From Flaccisagitta enflata (lineage: Eukaryota; Chaetognatha; Sagittoidea; Aphragmophora), in contig OZ231127.1 in assembly GCA_965153355.1 (NCBI GenBank), positions 77,810,001-77,874,000 of the forward strand: a stretch of 64,000 nt of DNA, given 5' to 3'. How positions within the stretch are numbered: position 1 is the first letter of the stretch; each line of letters opens with the position of its first letter. Shown here piece after piece: positions 51,406-64,000 of this stretch. Made by a program: the position numbers and the translations under genes. The notes beneath the pieces were generated by a model. That model searched no databases. It worked only from the letters and a program-made list of their open reading frames with translations, and was not told the origin of the DNA.

Positions 51406-51815
51406 ACGCACTTACAAGTAGACCAACACACGTACACGCATATAGACAGACAACAACTTGAGATTTAACGCGTTCCAACACACTCGCACACCAACTCACT
51501 TACAAGTAGACCAACACGCACACGCAATAAGACAGACAACGCCTTGAGATTAAACGCGCACCAACACACACGCACACCAATTCACTTACAAGTAGACCAA
51601 CGCACGTACACGCACATAGACAACAACTTGAGACTTAACGCCTCCAACACACACGCACACCAACTCTGAACTCTCTTACAAGTAGACCAACACACGTATA
51701 CGCAAAAAGCGGACAACGACTTGAGATTTAAAGCGCTCCAACACACATACACGTGCATTGACAACCACTTGAGATTTAACGCGCACCGACACACACGCAC
51801 GCCAATTCACTAGTC
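51405..51815 (-). repeat. tandem array with CTTGAGATTTAACGCG units
   Basis: Units of about 80-90 bases include ACAACTTGAGATTTAACGCG, CCAACACACACGCACACCAA and CTTACAAGTAGACCAACA. About five copies. Confidence 0.88.
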
Positions 51816-52129
51816 GTACAGACAGAAACGAAAAGCAGAACAAAAAAGACTGACAGACAATTTGAGAGACAGGGAAGAAAGAGAGATGGACAAACTAAAA
51901 AGTTGATATCGGATTCACGCGGCGTGAAAAGTGAGACAATTCATCCAGTAAAATATCTTATATAAGTTAGACTTTTAATCGTCTTCAATTTCAAATCAGA
52001 ATAAACTCCTAAGATGGTTAATCAGCATCCACTTCATCTTTTTCATCGTCTTTTTCCTGTTTTTCTTTTCCTGTTCTTCTTTTCCTCTTTGTCTTTGTTT
52101 TTGTTTTTGTTTTGTTTTTTGTTTTTTCT

Positions 52130-52502
52130 TCTTGTTCCTCCTCTTCTTCTTTTTCTCCCTCTTCTTCTTCTTCTTCTTCTTCTTCTTCTTCTTCTTCTTC
52201 TTCTTCTTCTTCTTCTTCTTCTTCTTCTTCTTCTTCTTCTTCTTCTTCTCTTTTTCTTTTTCTTTTTCTTCTTCTTCTCCTTCGCTTTTTTCTTGTTCTT
52301 GTTCTTCTTCTTCTTCTCTTCTTCTTTCTTCTTCTTCCTTCTCCTTCTCCTCTCCTTCTTTCTTCTTCTTCTTCTTCTTCTTCTTCTTCTTCTTCTTCTC
52401 TTTTTCTTTTTCCTCTTCTCTTCTGTCTTCGTTCTTTCTTCTTCTTCTTCTTCTTCTTCTTCTTCTTCTTCTTCTTCTTCTTCTTCTTCTTCTTCTTCTT
52501 TT
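52130..52502 (+). repeat. (TTC)n microsatellite
   Basis: Long TTC runs with CTC and TTTTTC interruptions. The Lys/Glu frame of the minus strand is an artefact. Confidence 0.98.
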
Positions 52503-52600
52503 CACAGCTCCTGCCCAAATGCCCCAGTGACCTTCTCCATCACTGCCCCTGCCCACCCTCACGCGACTAGAGTAGCCATGTATCCGGCCTTGTTCTTTTT
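52503..52600 (+). repeat. tail of a dispersed AGTCGCG-family repeat
   Basis: CTCCTGCCCAAATGCCCCAG, CACTGCCCCTGCCCACCCTC and GTATCCGGCCTTG. Its interior TTC run appears expanded, parallel to the copy at 2165-4215. Confidence 0.8.
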
Positions 52601-52767
52601 CTATCCATTATAATCTTTATTCGTAGTTCGATCCCCCCGGATGAGCACCCCCCGCCCCACATGAGCCCCCCAACGGATGAGCACATACCTTCATGACTCC
52701 CTTACTCACTTCTTTTAAGGACGACGACGACGGTGACGAAGATGAAGACGACTACGATGACCACACC

Positions 52768-52890
<123 letters not shown>

Positions 52891-53262
52891 GATCATGATG
52901 AAGCTTAAGATGATCATTTCAATGATGAATTTTCCTTAAATTGATGATCTCTATCAGCGTATGCAATCTGTCACTTCCCTTTTATCTTACAATTTCTCTT
53001 ATTGATTTGCTAAAGTTGTTCTGAATTTCTAGTGATGTAACTTCCCCACAGAATTTCCGCATTTATGAGTTGTTTAAGCGATGTGAAAGAATTAATATGT
53101 TTGAATACGACAACAGGCACAAAAATAGCCAAATTGTCCGTACATGTACCACAATTGAGCCCCGCAATAACGGATGCCAAGGGACTTTTTTTATCTGTTA
53201 TTGCCGTCATAGGAAACTACATCATGATAGGGTAACATGAGTCTTGTCTTGACTAGCGGCCT

Positions 53263-53263
<1 letters not shown>

Positions 53264-53307
<44 letters not shown>
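53264..53307 (+). repeat. (CT)n microsatellite acting as polypyrimidine tract
   Basis: CT dinucleotides end at CTCCTCAG, the acceptor of the olfactomedin exon. Confidence 0.95.
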
Positions 53308-53309
<2 letters not shown>

Positions 53310-53311
53310 AG

Positions 53312-54219
<908 letters not shown>

Positions 54220-54741
54220 TGAGAGATGTAGTGTCTTCATTTGTCTTAAGTCACAATCTCTAATAAGGATGTAATCCCAGATGGAGACAGACGAAAAGTT
54301 TTCATGGTCTGCAGGATTTCACTACGAAAAAACATTATCAGTTATGGTTTACTTGCCGTAGTCTTGACGATGTTCCTTTGATATGGTGTATTAATTGTTT
54401 TTGAGCAGCAGCGGCGGCGGAGGGGCAGATTATCTATGATTCCCATATCAGCCTTTCTAACTATCGAAATTGTCCCTCACAGCCAACTCCTGGCCCAGAA
54501 ATATTGAAAGTCAGCATCAAATAAGCCAATTCAGCGCTCAAACAAGAGTAGCTCTCCAAAATTTAACTCTTTCCACGCCCTATTTTCAAAGCCAAAGTCT
54601 GGCCCCCATTCAGCAAATATCATTTCGATCCTCAAATCAGTATTGTTTTCCAAAAGTCAGTGCCAAAATTAGTAGGAAGGTGAAACATGCAATCACTGAC
54701 ATTGTCAACAACCAAAAATAGAATAACTTGTTTACAGACTA

Positions 54742-54747
54742 AATAAA
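54742..54747 (+). promoter_or_regulatory. possible polyadenylation signal of the olfactomedin gene
   Basis: AATAAA about 520 bases after the stop codon. Another lies near 55174. Choice between them is not possible from sequence alone. Confidence 0.35.
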
Positions 54748-54749
54748 GT

Positions 54750-57180
54750 GTCGTCCAGTGTGAGATCATACATTAGAGAAGTCAGAAGCCACTCTGGTTG
54801 GCCTATAAAAGCAAGTTATCAACTTTGTTCTCATACGCAGTTCAACTTCACAGATTAAATCAGTAATTAATTTTTATTTTCCAAAAGAAGCTGAAAAAAA
54901 CATGGACCGCCAAAATAATGATAGAGAAGGATGAGAACTGTTGGCCGTTTTTCGTTTGTCCAGGTTGGACGCATATTTTTGGACTATTATCGCGGGAATT
55001 GAAAACACTGAAAGAGTGGCTTTTGATTTTTCTAATGCATCATTTGGCCCTTCAGGACCGCTTCCCCTCTCACCATCTGATTCCCACGTTTACTAACTTA
55101 GGGGCATTTGATGCGGCTTACCATGCAACACTTTTGCGACTATTTACTAGCTTGTACCGAAATGACAAAAAACAATAAAATCAGATGTCCACGAGTAGTT
55201 CTTGTTGTGAGGCTGTCTTGGGCTTCTAATGACATCAATTTCAGATTGAAAATTTTGCATCTTGCTGGCCGCGCCTTACCTTGAAATTTCCTTTTGCCTA
55301 TAGGAAACCAAAAAATTCAAGTTACTAAAATCCCATTTTTGACTGCATATTAGAAATCTGCATGAAAAACTGATAATTGAAAGTGCTCTCCTTTTTACAA
55401 AATTCCTTCGGGATCATAGTCAAAATTCATCTTGAAGATATGACAAAAAGGTAAGTTCGGCGATTTTACAAAGAAATAAAAGAGAAAGGTAAGTTTTGCA
55501 AACTTTGACGCTTATTTTGAGCACCTTCTAGTTGGAATATTGAAAAAAAGAAAGCACTTTCAGTTAACAGTTTTTTCTGCAGATTTCAATTCTGCAGTCA
55601 AAAGAGAGATTTAAGCACTTTGAAATTTTTGGTTCCTCATAGAGGTAGGTTTTACCAAGGGTAAGACGCGGAAAGCTTAAAGTAGGATTTGAGTGGCAAA
55701 ACTGATCTTAACAGCAGGCCAAGACAGCCCCACAGCATAAAGTGCATGTAGAATGCCAAATTTATCACTTTTCGTCATTTAGGTACAAGCTACTATTTAC
55801 CCTGAGTGGTAGCATACCTGTTTTCTAATATTGTCTCAATATTGCACAAAGCATCACTTTGTGGCAGCGGCCCTGAGAGGTACAAAGCCCTTAAAAACCA
55901 AAGGATGTCAGACAGATGGGAAGTATGGATGGACATACATTTCCTCCTTAGTTTTACCTGACTTCGTCCTCTTCTGGCCAGCTGCTCAAAAGCGAACCTT
56001 GTTGCAGTGCTGGGAAAATAATCAGCAGACAGGTGTTACATACACGATAGTTGTTTTCCTTCAGCCTTCATAAATACTGTAGTTTTATTTCCCTCTGTCT
56101 GTTGTCAATTTCATTCAAATATGCGCTTTTATGGTTTTGCTTGCTATTCTAGTTAATCCCATAACCAATGTTGTAAAAGTCCACCTATTTCATCGATAAA
56201 ACCCACGCACAATGCACATATCTTTTAACAATAACAATTCTATACTCATTTCCGTGAACTGAGAAACGTTCCAATCTATCATTATTTGGAAAATTACAAG
56301 GATGATTACAAGGAAAGTTTATTTTCAAACAGTTCATTTCGACAAAAGCGATATGATAATATGCATATTATTATGATATGCATTCTTAGCATTTTTACGA
56401 GGAGAATTAAATCGGACGAGGAGACAGAAACAAGTTTTAAATGTATTAGCACACAATAGAGGAGATTATACAAATTCGGGATTTCAAAACTTCATTTATC
56501 ATGTCCCCGTACAATGTGGGAGAAAAGTGATTGAGTTGTAAAGAGACAACAAGTTTTTGTTTTGTTTTGAAAGGGTTTTATTGTTTGGTTTCATTTTCAA
56601 AATTAAAAGTCTGTACCTGTTTTCGTTTGTGCAATATATTTTCTCTTCTCTTTTTTTTCTCGCATTAGGCAGTTTTTTTGGACATGACCTCTTATAGAGA
56701 AGTGAGGACGCATCAAAAAGCGTACATTACCGCCCCTGCCCCCACCCATTTCGGCAACGATATTGTTACCGCTCATAACTTGTTTTCACTACTTAAAAAA
56801 GTGTTAAAAAAAAAGATCGCTCTTAAAATTGAATAGTATCAAGCACCATATAATCAAATATAACTCATAAAAACTTAAAATAGTAGTTGCCTGTTGTAAT
56901 TGTAATCACTCATTTACTTTTTCCATGTATGAACATAGTTATAACGATAAATAGAAACATAGTTAAATGAAATTACGACATTACTTACTTGCTCCAAAAC
57001 GAGGCAAAGACAAAATGACTACTTGCTACGATGCTTTTCGTTGGTCATTAAATTGTGCTTTTCATTTACCATTCCTTGAAAAATAAATGAATATCCACCA
57101 CTAATGTTTTATGCTTTCTTTATTTAAAAGAAGATTTCATGGTTTGATTTTAATGGATTGTGACTGATATCTGGGCCATG
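54750..57180. other. intergenic region without a recognised gene
   Basis: AT-rich. A fragment of the GGCCTGA-family element lies at about 55860-55995 (GTGGCAGCGGCCCTGAGAGG to CTTCTGGCCAGCTGCTC). 55070-55090 shares CCTCTCACCATCT with 27945. No exon with splice support was found. Confidence 0.55.
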
Positions 57181-57354
57181 GAACCTTCACGTTGGAGCAA
57201 AGGAGGGAGAGGATGCAGAACAGGGATCTTTTGACATTTTTACATATATATTTCCGTTCATATTGCAGAAAAACAAGCCCAACAAGTCAACAGTCACATG
57301 CTCCGTTTTACAATTCTACACGCAACTACATGCTTTCAAAGTCCTTCCTTCCCT

Positions 57355-57478
57355 CCTCCTCCCTTTCATTCCTTCCATCCTTTCTTTAATTCTTTCCTTC
57401 CTTCTTTTCTTTCTTCCTTCTTCTCCTTCCTTCCTTTCTTTCTTTCTCTCCTCCTTCCTTCCTTCCTTCTTGTTTCTC

Positions 57479-57548
<70 letters not shown>

Positions 57549-57620
57549 TTCCTTCCTTCCTTCCTTCCTTCCTTCCTTCCTTCCTTCCTTCCTTCCTTCT
57601 TTCCTTCTTTCCTTCTTTTA
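57355..57620 (+). repeat. (TTTC)n/(TTCC)n microsatellite
   Basis: Mixed TTCC, then pure TTTC (57480-57545), then TTCC to 57600. Confidence 0.97.
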
Positions 57621-57662
57621 GGAACGACTAATTTTACCTTGAAATACCAAGAAAAGTTTATG

Positions 57663-57735
57663 ATTTAGATATGTGAGGGACGGACGGATGGACCGACCGA
57701 CAAAGCGACTTACAGAGTCGCGTGCATGCGACTTA
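57663..57735 (-). repeat. dispersed AGTCGCG-family repeat, head part
   Basis: GACGGACGGATGGACCGACC leads to TACAGAGTCGCGTGCATGCG and ACTTA. Confidence 0.7.
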
Positions 57736-57739
57736 TATG

Positions 57740-58885
57740 AGGAGCAATTCAAAATCAAATTCTAATCTTTGATTATAAACAATTCTCCATATTTCAATGT
57801 ATGTATTGAATAATGGACTAATGACAATGTTAATAAAAACTATATGAAATAGATCTTTTAGCAAAATCTATCATCATTTTATGATAAATAAATTTTAGAT
57901 TAGAAAATGAATTAACCGGGCTTCTAAAACCAATAGAGACCCTATGTTTCAATGCCTGCACCCCTCCTCTGATCGAGAGGTGCCATTTACAAGAAAAAGT
58001 TCTTGCAAAAAAGAGAGAAATAAAACGCGATACTTTAACAATTCAAGGTAAATATGGCACATGAATGGACAAAAAGGTGTATTTAATGATAGACTATAGC
58101 CGTTTAACAACATCATCGTATTGGATTGATATGAAAAGTATTGCCATTTTTCACTGTTCAGCATTTCAAGTCATAAATGGCCGGAGGAGAAAACGTACAT
58201 GTTGCAAGTGAGATTGTGGAAAGTGAGAGTTCAAATTAACGCAAAAAAGAAATATTGTCACTCTCTTCCCTCATGTCACTGCGCTGATTTGACACTGATC
58301 CTAGTTTCAACACATTCATAACTTGAGACAGGAAATTCCTAGAAATTCAGATAAGATCTAGTTTTTCTGAACAGTAACTTCGACTTTTTTTCTGATGCTC
58401 TTTCAGTAATTTTCCCCTTACAGTTCACCCAAAACAAAAGTTTCTCACTGGAACATGATCAAGGACAAAAGTTAAGCGGTTCGTCAAATGATCTATCCAC
58501 ACCGTTTGATTAATTGGTGAAAAAACAAATGACATTGATAAGCTTCTGTACAATAGGTGTGACTCGGTAACCGGCAGGCCAACAATAAGAATTGTGTCCA
58601 CACCATATAACATTGATTTTACCCTTTTACACCCATAATCAATCAGGCGTGCTTTTTCTTCTTTCCTTCCGAGTAGCACATATTTTCCATTGAGATCTTC
58701 CGACTTGTCTAGATAGTGTCGTATGCTCCTCGAATAGCATGGTTACCGCAAGGGCGAAACAATTGGAGCTTGGAAGTTTTACCATATCTGCTACATGTAA
58801 CATTATAATCAATAAGGAAACAATCCAAGCTGAGGTCCATATTTGACAAAAGAAATAAGCATTGTGTTGCCATGCAAATTTTCTG
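57740..58885. other. intergenic region without a recognised gene
   Basis: AT-rich, mixed sequence. The short reverse frames have no family resemblance. Confidence 0.5.
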
Positions 58886-58887
58886 AA

Positions 58888-58892
<5 letters not shown>

Positions 58893-58945
<53 letters not shown>

Positions 58946-59260
58946 GTACAGACAAAAAACAAACAAGTGACGCGGGGTCACAATATTGTTGCGGACAGAT
59001 AGGCAGGGGCATCCAACCCCCAGCCTCACTCTAATCGCACCCCCAACCCCTCTCCAACACACACACACACAAACAATACCAACTGCAGCATCATAAATAC
59101 ATGTTTTTTGCATTTTATACGCAAGCATGACAATGTAAGCGTGATGGACGGACGGATGGGCAGAGGGACCAATAGACCAACAGACCAACAAACAGTGGAC
59201 CAATGGACCAACAGATGGACAAAGCCTCTAATAGAGTTGCGTGTCCGCAACCAAAAACAG
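58893..59260 (-). repeat. (CT)n run and a dispersed repeat copy
   Basis: CT dinucleotides at 58893-58942, then reverse-orientation family sequence with GACGCGGGGTCACAATATTG, GGACGGACGGATGG, and the head variant AGAGTTGCGTGTCCGCAAC (59235-59253). Confidence 0.7.
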
Positions 59261-59785
59261 CCCAAACAAATATTCATTTGCCCTTTTGAGCAACGAGACT
59301 ACAATAAATGGTTGCACAGAGGCAAGTTACGTCCTTCCACATTTGAAAGTGGTGTAAGGAGCTTATCTGCATATTGCAGTAGAAAGGTTTTTATCTGCAT
59401 TTTAAAACTACCCATTGTTGTTCCGGATTTATCAAAATGCTACTCCATTATAGGTTGCATCTAAGTTAGTAAACGAAAATCTTTGAGTTTTTAGATTGTT
59501 TTAGTTATGTCACATTGACAAATGTTGGTGAATACTCTGCAGAAACTTCACTTTAATGTCAAGAATTAGTTCGTTTAGATCTGAAGTGGCTTGTGCACAG
59601 TGGAGCGACTCAAGTACAAACCTTCCGGATTACCTTCTGGGGGCATTTTTAGATGGTGGGGGACCTAACCCACCCAAAAACCACTGCACCGGTGTAGAGG
59701 GGAAAGCTGTATTAGAAGAAAAGCAAGTTACAGACAATGAAATGAACCATATTCCCTGTTTTTTCCTTTTCTCTCTCTTTCTCTT
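59260..59785. other. unassigned stretch
   Basis: No gene, RNA or repeat structure recognised. Confidence 0.5.
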
Positions 59786-59786
59786 T

Positions 59787-59819
<33 letters not shown>

Positions 59820-59893
59820 CTTCTTCTTCTTCTTCTTCTTCTTCTTCTTCTTCTTCTCTTCTTCTTCTTTTTCTTCTTCTTTTTTCTTCTGAG
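59787..59893 (+). repeat. (TTC)n microsatellite
   Basis: About 30 TTC trinucleotides with minor interruptions. Confidence 0.97.
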
Positions 59894-59894
59894 A

Positions 59895-60600
59895 TTTTCC
59901 GAGAGGCGCCTTTATCCTTCCGGGTAGCGGCGCTACTCGCTACTCCATAAAAAGCATAACTGTAATCAATAGCATGAGTGTAAATCAATGACAAACTTGT
60001 GTTACATGGTGTGGACATATTTCTTATAGTTGTCCCCCCAATTCCCAAAACTTACCAATATATACGTTGTCCGGCGAACCAGGTGGGTTTTGTTCTGGAT
60101 CATATTCCAATGCGAGATCATAGTTTTTTTGCGGAGTGAAATATAAACATCAGTTGGAGGAAGGAAAAACCATCAACTCGTCAGCCAATCTCAATAATCA
60201 CCATTACACCCAATAACCATTTTACAATATAACATATCAATTGAGCCAGTAGCTTGTATTGACACGTTTTACACCTAATGAATTGAAACTCATAATCGAA
60301 AATGATCAGGGAATAGTGAAGAAAGCGAGTTTTTTAGAAATGGATGGGAGGTTTTGGTCACTCTCAACGATTATTTAGTGACTCAGGATCAAGATTCAGT
60401 GAAAAAGTCAGTTATGCAATCAACAATACTGGAAAGTCGGACAACATTATCTAAAACAGTTGCCATCTACATGAGGATCGATTCAAGGATGCTATGAGTT
60501 ATTGATGATATGTGATATGCCATGATTGACTCATGGTTCACTCATGATTCATTTATGATTGGGCCACGATTGATTCAAAATACATCATCATTCATTTATG
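59895..60600. other. region 3' of the synaptotagmin-type gene
   Basis: The convergent 3' ends of the olfactomedin (+) and synaptotagmin-type (-) genes face each other across about 6.4 kb. Repeats of TGATTNATTCATGATT words occur at 60520-60660. Confidence 0.5.
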
Positions 60601-60601
60601 A

Positions 60602-60607
60602 TTTATT
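60602..60607 (-). promoter_or_regulatory. possible polyadenylation signal of the synaptotagmin-type gene
   Basis: TTTATT on the + strand is AATAAA on the minus strand, 73 bases beyond the TGA stop. Confidence 0.5.
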
Positions 60608-60679
60608 CATCATTGAGTCATGATTGAATCAGTATACATTCACAATTCCTTCATGACTGCGCCATGTTAAACACATGGT

Positions 60680-62747
<2,068 letters not shown>

Positions 62748-62783
62748 CTTAGGCAGTGAGTAAATACGGATCTGTGTGTGCGT

Positions 62784-62995
<212 letters not shown>

Positions 62996-63091
62996 GCGCA
63001 CTCATACAGATCTTTGTGTGCGTGTGAGAGAGAGCAGGGATGCACAGAGAAATCCCAGGCCCTCCCCCACAACCCCTGTCACCAGGCCCCT

Positions 63092-63165
63092 TGACAGACA
63101 GACGGACAGACAGACAGACTGAGACAGAGACAGAGACAGACATACAGACAGACAGAGACCGAGAT
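63092..63165 (+). repeat. GACA/GAGACA microsatellite
   Basis: GACAGACGGACAGACAGACA and following AGAGACAGAGACAG units. Confidence 0.9.
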
Positions 63166-63229
63166 ATGCCGCGAGAGACAAAGCCAGAAAGACAGAGACC
63201 GAAACAAGACCAAGTAGGCCAATAAGGTG

Positions 63230-63345
63230 CGACGTGTGAATCGTCGAACGAATGCGTTACCGACAGACCAACCAGCCGACCAACCTACCAACCGAACGAT
63301 CGACGCACACGGCCAGTTATAGAGGTGCTTTGTCGCACCTAAAAA
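63230..63345 (-). repeat. dispersed AGTCGCG-like repeat, diverged
   Basis: ACCGACAGACCAACCAGCCG and the head variant TAGAGGTGCTTTGTCGCACC, then TAAAAAG. Confidence 0.6.
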
Positions 63346-64000
63346 GAGCAATGAAAGTGAAGCTTAATGCGGAAACATATGTATATGATATGTATCCAGT
63401 AAAACATTCAAATTTATAATCAATTGATCATTCTTATAATCCAATAACATTTTTTTGATCGAATCCCTCAAAGTACCTATCAAGATATGACATGACTTTT
63501 TTCGACCCTTAAATCTCATGCTAAGGCCGCTAAAAAAAAATTAACACATAAAATGTCAGTTGACAATAAGGTATTTGAAAATTTTACAACATATTTTTCT
63601 CTGTTTAATAACCCTACTTCCTGTAACCGCAGCCACTTGAGATTTTAGGACAGTGTAAGGTATTGCCTGAGATTGCTCCATGTCAAATTTCATGATAATC
63701 GGTCAACATTAAGTGGGGTTTTCACATATTTTTGAGTAAATTAGGTGTGATTTTTTTATTTTCGAATAAAACATTTCCGGAGCGGGAAGACGCCGTTCTT
63801 GATTCAGGTAGCATTTTTTGCATTTATGAGAACATACGTTTCTTAAAAATCAATTTTGGAAGGTCTGTATGTTTTCAGATTTTTCAATTTTGCATCCTCT
63901 ATGCAAAACGACGTCTTCCCGTGAAGGTTGTTGAGCGTAAAACATGATATGATTTTTTTGCTTCAACAGGAAAACAAAAGCAACCCTCTGAACTCATTTG
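63346..64000. other. unassigned AT-rich end of the window
   Basis: Presumably intron of the synaptotagmin-type gene. A short inverted pair (CGGGAAGACGCCGTT near 63783 and AACGACGTCTTCCCG near 63907) is present but has no clear element boundaries. Confidence 0.45.

Noticed and set aside
51996-52613. Large Lys/Glu-rich and Phe/Leu-rich frames
   Set aside because: Both strands are just TTC/GAA microsatellite translations.
54918-55178. 86-residue frame after the olfactomedin gene
   Set aside because: No splice support or family resemblance; part of its sequence (CCTCTCACCATCT) is a dispersed motif also at 27945.
63783-63925. Possible small inverted-repeat transposon
   Set aside because: Only about 15 bases pair and no target duplication or second copy was seen.

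Overview
This is a window of an animal nuclear genome. Genes are split into short exons with GT/AG introns, intergenic and intronic DNA is loaded with microsatellites, satellites and small inverted-repeat transposons, and all three recognisable genes are animal neuronal or extracellular families. The gene types and repeat load suggest a marine invertebrate, perhaps a lophotrochozoan such as a mollusc or annelid. That placement is inference; nothing in the sequence fixes the taxon.

Three protein-coding loci can be reconstructed by hand from splice sites and reading phase. (1) On the + strand at 6646-23566, nine exons encode a nicotinic acetylcholine receptor-type (Cys-loop) subunit of about 791 residues, with the canonical 13-residue Cys loop, M1-M4, no vicinal-cysteine loop C (a non-alpha subunit), and a very unusual 235-residue tail after M4. 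(2) Three exons of an olfactomedin-domain protein: one on the - strand at 29622-29758 and the last two on the + strand at 53312-53455 and 54088-54219. They fit together exactly in protein and phase but lie in opposite orientations. (3) On the - strand at 60680-62747, the last four exons of a tandem-C2 (synaptotagmin-type) protein, ending in the WHx(L/I) motif.

Layout: 1-6800 is the left arm of a large inverted duplication; 6646-23566 the receptor gene; 24-34 kb transposon-rich sequence with one olfactomedin exon; 34.3-41.3 kb a 145-bp satellite; 41.8-42.5 kb the same satellite inverted; 42497-42506 a 10-N gap; 42.5-44.3 kb an 81-bp satellite; 44.5-50.7 kb the right (inverted) arm, including a second copy of receptor exon 1; 50.7-53 kb tandem repeats around one unidentified candidate exon; 53.3-54.2 kb the olfactomedin 3' end; 60.7-62.7 kb the synaptotagmin-type gene.

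The simplest reading of the layout is that the scaffold joins two allelic contigs head-to-head at the gap. If so, the real locus has the receptor gene lying inside, and antiparallel to, an intron of the olfactomedin gene. A second theme is that short tandem arrays repeatedly include the edges of coding exons: the receptor exon 2 donor, the M4 acceptor, the stop-codon end, and a synaptotagmin exon. No RNA genes, CRISPR arrays or transposase genes were recognised.
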